Below the pieces are notes generated by a model. It ran no database searches. It was given only the letters and a program-made list of their open reading frames with translations, and was not told the DNA's origin. Shown here one piece after another: positions 26,788 through 35,190 of a DNA stretch of 64,000 nt. The first letter of the stretch is position 1. Each line of letters opens with the position of its first letter. Source of the stretch: Spirochaetia bacterium UBA5763 (lineage in GTDB: Bacteria > Spirochaetota > UBA4802 > UBA5550); contig DIEX01000019.1 of assembly GCA_002418835.1 (NCBI GenBank), positions 248,001 through 312,000 on the forward strand, read 5' to 3'. The translations under genes were made by a program, and so were the position numbers.

Positions 26788-28122
26788 TCACTCTTCGCGA
26801 TAGCCGAGTTCCCAGATAAACACCGGCAGTCTCCCATTTCTGTTTTTATAATAAATCAGATGCAGCTCATCTTTAGCGCGGGTCATTGCGACGTAAAATA
26901 ATCTTCTCTCCTCTTCAATGTCGGAACCCCTGTCCGGAATTATTCTGTCTGATATACCTGCGATTATGACTCTTTCGAATTCAAGTCCCTTTGATGCATG
27001 CATGGTCATAAGATTTATGCTATGGTCGAGATTCAGGGTGAGGTATTTACTTATAATTTCACCCTGGGAGTTGTTTCTGTAAAGTATCCCGGTCTCTTTT
27101 GCAGATGACTCTTCGCATTTAATTCTGCTGATTAAACCCGCCTCACTGATAGCATCTTCTGTCTGATGGAAAAAGATCCTTCCCCCTCTCCCTCGAAATG
27201 ATGTTATTGCCTTATCTGTCCTGAACCTGTTCAGCCTGATAAACCTGTTGCTTAATGTTACGATTTCTTTGCGTGACCTGTAGTTCATTGTGAGCTTATG
27301 TATCTCTGCTTCAGGAAAATGTTCTTTTATATTTATCAGGAAATGAACCCTGCTCCCTCTGAATTTATAAATGCTCTGAAAGTCATCACCAACCATAAAA
27401 AGATTTTTTTCTTTAACAGGAACAACAGCTTTCAAAAGCCGCAGATTATTTTCTGATGTGTCCTGGAATTCATCAACAAAGATGTATGTATATCTGCTGT
27501 GAAGGTCATTCATTACATCAGGATAATTTTCCAGCAGATCTGCTGCGTCATCAATCATATCTTCATAATCTATTAGATTATTTGAAGCTTTATACCCGCA
27601 GTAGTCTTTATTAACACTGAGCAGCTCGTTGTATAATGGCGAGCTTTTAAGTTTTTTCATCATATAGTCAGGCAGCCTGTCGATATTTTCCGCTATGCTA
27701 AGTACCGCATCATAAGGTACTCCTGAAAATCTTCCGGGATCGCGCATAACAATATCCCGCATAACCTTCTCTTTATCTTCTTCTTTAATAACTGCTGGAA
27801 ACGACGACTGCTTTTTCATTTTTAGATAATCGCTGCTGTATTCTTTAAGAAGTTTCAGGCTGAAGGAGTGGTATGTCCCGGCAAAGCCGATTTCACCGGT
27901 TGAACTGCTGCTTTTACTGATCCGCTCACGTATCTCTTCAGCGGCTTTTCTGCTGAAAGTAAGGACAACTGTTTTTTCCGGTGAAGCTGTTCCTGACTCA
28001 ACACAGTTGATAATCTTTTTAATCATCGTTGTTGTTTTCCCTGTACCTGCTCCGGCGATAACAAGTGATACTCCGCCGGTTCCAATTGATGCTTTAGCCT
28101 GGTTTTTATTCATCTTCTTCAT
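26788..28122 (-). CDS. Compact UvrD/Rep-like superfamily 1 helicase
   Basis: 444 residues, much shorter than UvrD or Rep (about 670-720), yet all core motifs are present: I GAGTGKTTT, Ia TFSRKAAEE, II FVDEFQDTSE, III VGDDFQSIYKFRG, IV MNYRSRKEIV, V LMTMHASKGLEFERV and VI RRLFYVAMTRAKDEL. The insertion domains, especially 2B, must be minimal and the C-terminal tail is missing. It should be an ATP-dependent 3'-5' DNA translocase. No nuclease or toxin-antitoxin partner is nearby. Confidence 0.9.
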   Translation of the reverse strand: MKKMNKNQAKASIGTGGVSLVIAGAGTGKTTTMIKKIINCVESGTASPEKTVVLTFSRKAAEEIRERISKSSSSTGEIGFAGTYHSFSLKLLKEYSSDYLKMKKQSSFPAVIKEEDKEKVMRDIVMRDPGRFSGVPYDAVLSIAENIDRLPDYMMKKLKSSPLYNELLSVNKDYCGYKASNNLIDYEDMIDDAADLLENYPDVMNDLHSRYTYIFVDEFQDTSENNLRLLKAVVPVKEKNLFMVGDDFQSIYKFRGSRVHFLINIKEHFPEAEIHKLTMNYRSRKEIVTLSNRFIRLNRFRTDKAITSFRGRGGRIFFHQTEDAISEAGLISRIKCEESSAKETGILYRNNSQGEIISKYLTLNLDHSINLMTMHASKGLEFERVIIAGISDRIIPDRGSDIEEERRLFYVAMTRAKDELHLIYYKNRNGRLPVFIWELGYREE

Positions 28123-28272
28123 GCAGATAATACGAATCAGGGTGGGTATTTTTTAAAAATAAAACAATGCTACGGTGTTTTTTTAAGCATGGATTTCACC
28201 GGTTTTTTTCTTGTAAAATAGAGGGGGCCAATAATATTGTTTTATATCAGAATCAGTTAAGGGAGATTTATC

Positions 28273-28623
28273 ATGGGTTTTTTCAGGGCAGAAGGTATTA
28301 AAGAGTATAAAGCGATTGCATCAAAAAATAACGGGAACGTAGCGATTATTCTCGAAACACGGAACGGGGAAAAATCTCCTGCTGTAGAACTTGCTGTTAT
28401 GGCAACATCACCAAGGCAGTTCGCCATAAAGATGAATGAACTTAAATATTTTGAGAAAGCTTTCACTGAGAAATTCCCTCAGAGGGATGAACATACATAC
28501 TGCAAATTCGGTCCAGCCAATGAGGAGTTTCATTTAGGTGCTGATGAAATAAAAATAAAGAGCAGCGGAAAAGCTGTCACTATAAAAAAAGTCCCGTATT
28601 ACACAGGGCTTCTGGACAGGTAG
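28273..28623 (+). CDS. Conserved-looking small protein, unknown function
   Basis: 116 residues, cytoplasmic, mixed alpha/beta by eye, no recognised family. AAGGGAGA lies a few bases before the ATG, which supports the start. It is transcribed alone, between the divergent helicase gene and the convergent DUF4143 ATPase gene. Confidence 0.65.
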   Translation: MGFFRAEGIKEYKAIASKNNGNVAIILETRNGEKSPAVELAVMATSPRQFAIKMNELKYFEKAFTEKFPQRDEHTYCKFGPANEEFHLGADEIKIKSSGKAVTIKKVPYYTGLLDR

Positions 28624-28653
28624 GATTCATAGATAGGCTTCATATCATCCGGT

Positions 28654-29814
28654 TCAAACATTCATCTCTTTCAGAAAGTCAATGATTGACGCGACCCTGA
28701 TACCTTTTTTTATGTTATATGGCTCTTTAACAGGCGCAATTACCCATGCATTATCAATTCCCAGATCTTCAAGTGAGTTATAAAAACCTTTTGTTACTTC
28801 CGGAGCTGTAGAGGATTTGCATTCAATAGCTATTTTTTTACTCCCTTTTTCAAGGATAAGATCAATTTCCGAACCGTTTGAAGTTCTGTAAAAGTAACCT
28901 TTATACTCATGCATTTCAGTCATGATGTTTTCTATTACAAATCCCTCCCATGACTGGCCATATATTGTATGCCCCAGAAGATCGTTGAATGTTTCTACTC
29001 CAAGGAGTGAATGAAGGATGCCTGTGTCACGGATATATAATTTGGGTGATTTAACGAGACGTTTTTTCAGATTATTAGAATAGGGCTGGAGCTGCCGGAT
29101 CATAAAAGTCTGTTCAAGTATATTCAGATAGTTTTTAATAGTGTGGTGAGTAACCCCGATTGATTCACCGAGTTTTGAACTGTTCAAAACCTGGCCATGA
29201 GAGTGAGCACACATATGCCACAAACGTTCAATATTTTTTGAAGGGATTGTTATTCCTAATTGTGGAATATCTCTTTCAAGAAATGTTCTTATGAAGTTTA
29301 CTCTCCATCTCCCGCTGATGGAATCGTCAGGTGCAAGATAGCTTTCAGGAAACCCGCCTCTCAGCCAGATAGTCAGCATATCATCAAAGGATTTATAAAC
29401 TTCTGACAGAAGAAAAGGTGTCAGTTCAATATATGAAATTCTACCCGCAAGAGTTTCTGAACTTTGTTTAATAAGATCCTGTGACGCTGAGCCGAGAATA
29501 ATCAGTTGTCCTTTTTTTCTGCCGGAATCAAGAATGCTTCGCAGGGGAGGGAAAAGTTCCGGTCTTCTTTGAATTTCGTCAAGGCAGACAAGTCTATCTC
29601 TGTTCTGTTCAAAGAACATCAGCGGATCTTCGATTTTTCTTAAATCTGCCGGATTTTCAAGGTCGAGATATAAAAGTTCAGGGAGAGTTTTTTTTAAATG
29701 AAGAGCAAGAGTTGATTTCCCGCACTGCCTGGGCCCGAGAATCGCAACACAGGGAAAATTTTGAATATCATTCAGTATAAGTCTTTCAAATTTTCTTTTA
29801 AAGTAAGTATGCAT
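28654..29814 (-). CDS. AAA ATPase with DUF4143 (nuclease-like) C-terminus
   Basis: 386 residues from this ATG. An AAA_14 domain with Walker A GPRQCGKST near 27-35 and Walker B CLDEIQRRPEL is followed by DUF4143 with a PD-(D/E)XK-like core (GSEIDLILEKGSKKIAIECKSS). The frame extends upstream to an ATG at 29841 and a TTG at 29850, but those lie in what looks like a promoter with a long inverted repeat, and the family's usual N-terminus (YFKRKFERLI) starts at the chosen ATG. These genes are widespread, often mobile, and of unknown function. The high AT content fits acquisition. Confidence 0.85.
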   Translation of the reverse strand: MHTYFKRKFERLILNDIQNFPCVAILGPRQCGKSTLALHLKKTLPELLYLDLENPADLRKIEDPLMFFEQNRDRLVCLDEIQRRPELFPPLRSILDSGRKKGQLIILGSASQDLIKQSSETLAGRISYIELTPFLLSEVYKSFDDMLTIWLRGGFPESYLAPDDSISGRWRVNFIRTFLERDIPQLGITIPSKNIERLWHMCAHSHGQVLNSSKLGESIGVTHHTIKNYLNILEQTFMIRQLQPYSNNLKKRLVKSPKLYIRDTGILHSLLGVETFNDLLGHTIYGQSWEGFVIENIMTEMHEYKGYFYRTSNGSEIDLILEKGSKKIAIECKSSTAPEVTKGFYNSLEDLGIDNAWVIAPVKEPYNIKKGIRVASIIDFLKEMNV

Positions 29815-29842
29815 ATTGAAAACATTGTTTCCAATATGCATA
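29808..29842. promoter_or_regulatory. Inverted repeat overlapping the DUF4143 ATPase start
   Basis: TATGCATATTG ... CAATATGCATA, perfect 11-bp arms. The 13-base spacer itself pairs (AAAC-ATT-GTTT), giving a near-continuous hairpin. Directly upstream on the minus strand is TTGACA (29845-29850), a consensus -35. Likely operator or translation-blocking hairpin. Confidence 0.6.
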
Positions 29843-29920
29843 AATGTCAAGCGTATTTTTATCAGCCGGTTATGCTTATAATGCCAGGTATAGGTAGTCA
29901 GCTTCCGGACAGGTAACTGT

Positions 29921-30799
29921 CTAAAGCCCTCTCATACTTTCAGGCTTCAGCATACCTGTATTCTCGGACTCAAGAATCCCGTTTATAAGATCCAGCATCT
30001 TCTTTTTATCTTTCTGCAGGGTTCCGTTTATAGGCAGATAGTTAGAAGCGTGCACACCTACAAATTTAAGATTATCAATTGTTATATTCTCGAATATAAT
30101 CTTCATTTCGCGCAGTGTCTCCAGGGGGGTGAGGAGTTCAATCTCCCCTCTCTGCACCTGGTTATAAAATACAGTTCCGGGCACAGGAGTAACAGTAAGT
30201 GCTGCAAGATATTGCGGTTTCATCTCGTTTGTGATTTTTGCTGTTGCAACGGCGTGTTCCTCTGAACGGGGCCCTCTCCCGGCAAGGCCCAGGAGCACCA
30301 TAGACGAGAGGTTCCACCCTGCTTCGTTCAGGTTAAGCCCGGCCTGTAGCATCTCATCATACCCCACGCCTTTATTTATTTCACGGAGGAGTCTGTCATC
30401 CCCGGTCTCAACTCCGAGGTATCCCTTCTTAAGACCCGCTGCTGCAAGAGCTTTGAGGTCATCCATGCTCTTTCTGAGAATACTCTGCGGCCCCACATAA
30501 GTCCCCACATGGCGCAGGGAAGGGAAGGCTTTCTTGAGCTCATCCAGTATCTCAAGGAGCATCGGTGTTTCTATATCAATTGCATCTCCGTCACAGAGAA
30601 AAACCTTCTGCACATCACCCATTGACTTTTTTGCCATGGATATATCCTCTTTGATCTCGGAGATCGTTCTTACCCTGTACTTTTTGTCTTTGTACATTGC
30701 GCAGAATGTACATTTATTGTGCGAACAGCCGATTGTACATTGAAGCAGGTAACTGTCAGCTTCACTGAACGGCCTGAATATATTCCCTTCGTATCTCAT
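29921..30799 (-). CDS. Radical SAM protein, GCSHNKCTFC family
   Basis: 292 residues. The cluster motif is GCSHNKCTFC, i.e. CX4CX2C rather than the canonical CX3CX2C; it is a recurring signature of a family of uncharacterised radical SAM proteins. Other core elements are VFLCDGDAI, GYLGVETGDDRLLREINKG, MVLLGLAGRG and ALTVTPVPGT. No accessory domain. It lies ten bases downstream of the DMT transporter gene and may be the last gene of the ABC-transporter operon. Confidence 0.85.
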   Translation of the reverse strand: MRYEGNIFRPFSEADSYLLQCTIGCSHNKCTFCAMYKDKKYRVRTISEIKEDISMAKKSMGDVQKVFLCDGDAIDIETPMLLEILDELKKAFPSLRHVGTYVGPQSILRKSMDDLKALAAAGLKKGYLGVETGDDRLLREINKGVGYDEMLQAGLNLNEAGWNLSSMVLLGLAGRGPRSEEHAVATAKITNEMKPQYLAALTVTPVPGTVFYNQVQRGEIELLTPLETLREMKIIFENITIDNLKFVGVHASNYLPINGTLQKDKKKMLDLINGILESENTGMLKPESMRGL

Positions 30800-30808
30800 A
30801 TTATTATG

Positions 30809-31258
30809 TTATCCTATTCTTATAAAAATTACACCGGCTATAATAAGTGTTATCCCTATGACCTTCATCATTGTAACAGGCTGAACCTGGTATCCTAAAA
30901 GCCCGTAATGATCAAGCACCATTGATGTTATTATCTGCCCTGCAAGTATCAGCGCCAGCATTGAAACTGCACCCACATTATTCGCCAGAATTATACATGA
31001 CGCAACATAAAACGCGCCCAGTATACCTCCTGTCCAGATCCACCAGGGGGCTCCAGAAAAAGATGAGAGAGCCGGAACCGGCGACCGCGTCACAACTGCA
31101 AATATGATCAGAGTCATTGTCCCCGCGAGAAATGATATGATTGACGCTGTAACAGGTGATCCTGTGTAGACATTAAGTTTCGCGTTAATCCCTGCCTGTG
31201 TGGGGATTGTTGCCCCTGCAAGAAGTGCCATTGCAAGATATAAAATCATATACTTCAT
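30809..31258 (-). CDS. DMT-superfamily membrane protein (YdcZ/DUF606)
   Basis: 149 residues with five hydrophobic helices. Matches the YdcZ half-size EamA-like family (PTQAGINAKL at the N-terminus, ILGAFYVASCIILANNVG, ALILAGQIITSMVLDHYGLLG). Such half-transporters probably work as dimers; the substrate is unknown. It is four bases after the ABC permease gene, so it is probably co-expressed with nucleoside uptake. Confidence 0.85.
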   Translation of the reverse strand: MKYMILYLAMALLAGATIPTQAGINAKLNVYTGSPVTASIISFLAGTMTLIIFAVVTRSPVPALSSFSGAPWWIWTGGILGAFYVASCIILANNVGAVSMLALILAGQIITSMVLDHYGLLGYQVQPVTMMKVIGITLIIAGVIFIRIG

Positions 31259-31261
31259 CTG

Positions 31262-32191
31262 CTACCTCTCCTCCCTGAAATATGATTCACCGAGACTTGC
31301 GGGGGGAGATCCTGCGCTGGATTTCCCTGCTGAAACAAGTATAAGGATTATGATTGTCACTAAATATGGAAGCATATCTATCATATACTGCGATATGTGG
31401 AAATCATACTTCTGTATCCTGAACCCGATGATGTCAAGGCCGCCGAAAAGAAAGGCTCCGGCTAAAACCCTGTAGGGATTCCACCTGCAGAATATAACAA
31501 GCGCAACCGCAATCCATCCGCGCCCTGCTGTAACATTCTCCTGCCATGACGGGATGTACACAAGTGAAAGGTAAGCCCCAGCTAAACCGCATAACAGCCC
31601 GCCAATCAGTATGTGAATATACTTGTACCGTGACACCTTAATCCCTGCGGCATCAGCAGCAGCGGTGTTCTCGCCTACAGAACGGAGGTTAAGCCCGATA
31701 CTTGTTCTATATAGATACAGCCCCGCAACTATTGCAGCAATATATCCTGTGTAAACCAGCATCCCCTGGTTGAAGAATATCTGCCCGATCACAGGGATGT
31801 CCCCCAGCAGCGGAATTTTGAAGTCTGCAAAGAAAAGTTTCATGCTCTCAGGAATTACCTCTCCCATGAGACCCTGACCCATGAAGCTGGAAAAACCGGT
31901 GCCGAATATAGTAAGCGTAAGCCCTGCAACCACCTGGTTGGCGCGAAGTGAAACAGTGAGCACTCCGAATATCAATGCCCCCAGCGCACCTGCGAGCATT
32001 GCCCCTGCAAGTGCAAGAAAAGGGTCCCCGGTAATGAGCGCAGTCTTGAATCCCACAACAGCACCCATGAGCATCATCCCTTCAACACCGAGATTAAGCT
32101 GCCCCGCTTTCTCTGTCATAAGTTCGCCGAGAATTGCGAAGAGTAAAGGGGTCCCCGCAACAACAGCAGCAGTAAAGAAAGATATATCCAT
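31262..32191 (-). CDS. ABC transporter permease, nucleoside/BMP type
   Basis: 309 residues, about eight to ten transmembrane helices, of the BPD_transp_2 family (YufQ/NupQ-like). Signatures are GELMTEKAGQLNLGVEGMMLMGA near the N-terminus and RSVGENTAAADAAGI in the cytoplasmic loop. It forms the channel with the permease encoded just upstream (the two overlap by one base) and is energised by the two-domain ATPase. The substrate is inferred to be purine nucleosides from the BMP lipoprotein and xpt. Confidence 0.9.
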   Translation of the reverse strand: MDISFFTAAVVAGTPLLFAILGELMTEKAGQLNLGVEGMMLMGAVVGFKTALITGDPFLALAGAMLAGALGALIFGVLTVSLRANQVVAGLTLTIFGTGFSSFMGQGLMGEVIPESMKLFFADFKIPLLGDIPVIGQIFFNQGMLVYTGYIAAIVAGLYLYRTSIGLNLRSVGENTAAADAAGIKVSRYKYIHILIGGLLCGLAGAYLSLVYIPSWQENVTAGRGWIAVALVIFCRWNPYRVLAGAFLFGGLDIIGFRIQKYDFHISQYMIDMLPYLVTIIILILVSAGKSSAGSPPASLGESYFREER

Positions 32192-33261
32192 TATTTCTCC
32201 CCCCCGGCTTTAATATTTTTAATGAAAGAGACACGGTAGCGGACAAAGAACTCGCTCCCCAGCACAAAGAAGAGTATTGTTCCCTGAAGTATCTGAGCCG
32301 CCGACTGAGGTATCTGGAAAGCCATCTGTATAAAAGTTCCCCCCTGAATCATTGCTGCAAAGAGCACGCAGACAACAGGGATAACCGGTGCCTTAAGTGA
32401 GGAGAGCCAGCTCGTGATGATTGCAGTGTAGCCGGCCCCCATTGTGATTCCGACAGAGAGTGTGCGGTTTACACCTGAAGCTTCAATCATGCCGCAGAGG
32501 CCGCAGATCCCTCCGCTTAAAAAGATAGTATATATAATTACAGCCTTTACATTCATCCCCGCGTAACGGCCTGTGTTTTCACTCCCCCCCACAACTGAGA
32601 TCTCATATCCCCTCTGCGTGTGGTTTATAAAGAGATGAATTATGATGACCAGTACTATGGCTATAATCCACCCTGCGTGGAGGCCGAAGACATTGGGGAG
32701 CACAGCGTTTGGTGAGAAACCGGGAATTTTCGGGAAACCTAACGCCGCCGGATCTTTCCAGGGCCCGTATTGTAAATATGTAAGCCACTTCAGTGCGACG
32801 TAGTTCATCATAAGGGTGAAGATGGTTTCATTTGTCCGCCACTTCGCCCTGAAGTATGCGGGGATTGCCCCCCAGATACCGCCGCAGATAATTGAGGCAG
32901 CACCCATCATGGGGAGCAGAAGCCAGGATGAGAGATCCGGGAATGTGAGAGCGCAGAATGTGGCCCCCATTGCTCCCATCATGATCTGACCCTCGGCTCC
33001 GATATTCCAGAACTTCAGCCTGAATGCCAGTGATATGCCCAGTGATGCAACGATAAGCGGAATTGATTTACGGAGGGTCTCTGTTATACGGTACACAGTT
33101 CCGAAGGCCCCTTCAATCATTGAGCCGTAAACAGAGAAGGGGTTGTGGCCCAGTATCATTATAAAAAATGATACTGTTACAAGGGCCAGTATAATAGCTC
33201 CGCCGCGTATTGCAGCTGATTCTTTTGCGGAGCAGTCTGTTCTTGCTGACATCTTAATCAT
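32191..33261 (-). CDS. ABC transporter permease, nucleoside/BMP type
   Basis: 356 residues, YufP/NupP-like. Carries LRKSIPLIVASLGISLAFRLKFWNIGAEGQIMMGA and the loop QRGYEISVVGGSENTGRYAGMNV typical of this permease. It overlaps the ATPase gene by eight bases and the second permease by one. Base composition in this transporter block is visibly richer in C/G than in its surroundings, which may reflect expression level or transfer. Confidence 0.9.
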   Translation of the reverse strand: MIKMSARTDCSAKESAAIRGGAIILALVTVSFFIMILGHNPFSVYGSMIEGAFGTVYRITETLRKSIPLIVASLGISLAFRLKFWNIGAEGQIMMGAMGATFCALTFPDLSSWLLLPMMGAASIICGGIWGAIPAYFRAKWRTNETIFTLMMNYVALKWLTYLQYGPWKDPAALGFPKIPGFSPNAVLPNVFGLHAGWIIAIVLVIIIHLFINHTQRGYEISVVGGSENTGRYAGMNVKAVIIYTIFLSGGICGLCGMIEASGVNRTLSVGITMGAGYTAIITSWLSSLKAPVIPVVCVLFAAMIQGGTFIQMAFQIPQSAAQILQGTILFFVLGSEFFVRYRVSFIKNIKAGGEK

Positions 33262-34756
33262 TGCTGTTAACTCCTCCGGTGACTTCTCCGAGCATCATGA
33301 GTCCGAGCTCCTCTTTTGTTGCAGTGGCGGCATCAACTGTGCCTATAATTCTCCCCTCAAACATCACCATTATCCTGTCGCATAAACTGAGGAGTATATT
33401 CAGATCCTCGCCAACGTAGAGAATCCCTACACCGCGCTCCTTCTGCCTGTTAAGTTCGTCGTAAATCAGGTGGGCTGAGCCTATATCGAGTCCCCGTGTG
33501 GGGTAAGCTGTAACAAGGAAGTCAGGTGCTGAATCAATCTCCCGCCCCAGGAGAACCTTCTGTATGTTCCCCCCCGAAAGTTTATTCACCGGGTGATAAA
33601 TGCTCGGAGTGTGGACATTGAGCATCTTGACAATATGCTCAGCACGCTGTCTCGCGGGCTCGCGGTCAAGGAAGATCCCCTTCTGAAGGTAGTAGTCTTT
33701 AAGTATGACGTTGTCAACCAGGTCCATTGTGGGGACAAGTCCCATGCCGAGCCTGTCCTCAGGAATGAAACTGATTCGCAGCCCCTTTTCAAAAATTGCG
33801 CGTGGAGTAAGGTGGGAGATGTTCTCCCCTTTGAAGAGTATCCCGCCGCGCTTTCTCCTCTCGAGTCCCTGTATAGACTCGCAGAGTTCCTTCTGCCCGC
33901 TGCCTGCAACTCCCGCGACACCGAGAATCTCACCTGCACGCACACTGAAGGATACCCTGTCCAGCTTCTTTATGCTGTCACGGTCAATGAGTGAGAGGTC
34001 CCTGACTTCAAGCATTATATCATCAGACTTCACAGGCGGGCGTTCAATGGAGAGTGTAACCTTTTTCCCCACCATCATGCTTGTGAGTTCCATGGGTGAT
34101 GTTTCCTGTGTATTAACTGTTCCCGCAATCTCCCCGCGCCGGAGCACAGAGACACGGTCGCTTATCTCCATTACCTCGTGCAGCTTGTGCGTGATGATTA
34201 TAATGGCGCAACCCTGCTCCTTCATTCTGAGGAGGATGTCGAAGAGCCTTTCGGTCTCCTGCGGCGTGAGAACCGCAGTGGGTTCATCGAGGATGAGTAT
34301 ATCAGCGCCGCGGTAGAGGACTTTAAGTATCTCAACGGTCTGCTTCTCTCCAACAGACATATCGCGCACCAGCTTCTCCGGTTCAAGTCTGAAACCGTAC
34401 CTGCTGCAGATATCCTCAATTTTATCTTTTACTTTTTTCTTTCTGAAGAGAAAACCGTGTTCCTGCCCGATTGCGATGTTCTCCATTGCAGTCATCACGT
34501 TAATCAGCTTGAAGTGCTGGTGGATCATCCCTATCCCTGAAGAGATGGAATCAGCAGGAGAGGCAAGGCGGAGCCTCTCGCCGTGTACATAGATATCACC
34601 GGAGTCCGGGGTGTAGATCCCTGAGAGCATGTTAACCAGCGTGCTCTTTCCAGCGCCGTTCTCCCCCAGCAGTGAGTATATCTCGCCGTAGTTTACGCTG
34701 AAGGAAATATTATCATTGGCTTTAACATCACCGAAAGACTTGGAGATGTTCACCAT
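33254..34756 (-). CDS. ABC transporter ATP-binding protein, two nucleotide-binding domains
   Basis: 500 residues from the ATG, YufO/NupO-like. First domain: Walker A GENGAGKST, signature MSVGEKQTVEI and Walker B ILILDEPTAVLT. Second domain: a divergent Walker A GVAGSGQKEL, signature LSGGNIQKVLLGRE and FLVTAYPTRGLD, as usual for this transporter class. The ATG has no ribosome binding site. Eight codons upstream an in-frame ATT (34778-34780) lies five bases after GGGGGAG, and family members normally have a few extra residues there, so the protein may start with that non-canonical codon. Confidence 0.92.
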   Translation of the reverse strand: MVNISKSFGDVKANDNISFSVNYGEIYSLLGENGAGKSTLVNMLSGIYTPDSGDIYVHGERLRLASPADSISSGIGMIHQHFKLINVMTAMENIAIGQEHGFLFRKKKVKDKIEDICSRYGFRLEPEKLVRDMSVGEKQTVEILKVLYRGADILILDEPTAVLTPQETERLFDILLRMKEQGCAIIIITHKLHEVMEISDRVSVLRRGEIAGTVNTQETSPMELTSMMVGKKVTLSIERPPVKSDDIMLEVRDLSLIDRDSIKKLDRVSFSVRAGEILGVAGVAGSGQKELCESIQGLERRKRGGILFKGENISHLTPRAIFEKGLRISFIPEDRLGMGLVPTMDLVDNVILKDYYLQKGIFLDREPARQRAEHIVKMLNVHTPSIYHPVNKLSGGNIQKVLLGREIDSAPDFLVTAYPTRGLDIGSAHLIYDELNRQKERGVGILYVGEDLNILLSLCDRIMVMFEGRIIGTVDAATATKEELGLMMLGEVTGGVNSND

Positions 34757-34803
34757 TTTAATTGCTTCGTTATTGTTAATGGCTCTCCCCCTGGATTGAT
34801 TAT

Positions 34804-34831
34804 TTTATACCGTTTTTGTCATTCCTGCGAA
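34804..34831 (-). promoter_or_regulatory. Candidate promoter of the ABC transporter operon
   Basis: On the minus strand, TTCGCA (-35, 4/6) is 16 bases from TATAAA (-10). The -35 overlaps the loop of a REP-like hairpin. Confidence 0.35.
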
Positions 34832-34842
34832 GGCAGGAATCT
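34811..34842. repeat. REP-like hairpin element 1
   Basis: GTTTTTGTC followed by a perfect 8-bp hairpin ATTCCTGC-GAAG-GCAGGAAT and CTC. The flanks match element 2 at 34961-35012, so these are copies of one interspersed family. Confidence 0.6.
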
Positions 34843-34889
34843 CATAGTCTGATTTTATGAGTTTCCGCCGCTGCTGTTCACCTGTAAAG

Positions 34890-34941
34890 TTCCATAAGTC
34901 AGCCCCCGCACACTTCGATAAACTCAGTGCGTCCGGGCTGT
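34890..34941. repeat. REP-like palindromic segment
   Basis: AGCCC/GGGCT and CGCAC/GTGCG arms enclose ACTTCGATAAACTCA, a string typical of extragenic repeats in many bacterial genomes. No coding sense. Confidence 0.45.
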
Positions 34942-34960
34942 TTAAAAAGTCAGATTTTCC

Positions 34961-35012
34961 TGTTTTTGTCATTCCGGTTTTGCGAATTCAATTCGTGCAA
35001 ATACCGGAATCT
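34961..35012. repeat. REP-like hairpin element 2
   Basis: GTTTTTGTC then ATTCCGGT ... ACCGGAAT with an internal CGAATT-C-AATTCG hairpin, making a cruciform. It shares its GTTTTTGTCATTCC start and GGAATCTC end with element 1. Confidence 0.6.
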
Positions 35013-35035
35013 CCTGATTAAATCAGTTGTATGAG

Positions 35036-35110
35036 ATACCGGCATTTTACCCCAAGGGTACTTCTTCGCTACGCTCAGGGCGCACACGCTACAGCCGGTA
35101 TGACAAATAA
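35036..35110. repeat. REP-like element 3, inverted orientation
   Basis: ATACCGGC ... GCCGGTATGACAAA. The right end is the reverse complement of the TTTGTCATNCC start of elements 1 and 2. The middle contains CTTCGCTACGCTCAGGG, another common extragenic repeat string. Confidence 0.5.
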
Positions 35111-35190
35111 ATTACTTTTAGGTCAGCCCCAAAGATATTCACTGTATGATAAGCAGGTTCCCCTTTCAGGGATGTACCTTTTATCCTGAA

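Noticed and set aside
28654..29850. TTG start at 29850 for the DUF4143 ATPase
   Set aside because: That TTG belongs to a consensus TTGACA -35 box, and the added residues are encoded by the inverted repeat.
33705..34316. 203-codon frame antisense to the ABC ATPase gene
   Set aside because: The opposite strand encodes clear ABC motifs throughout this stretch.
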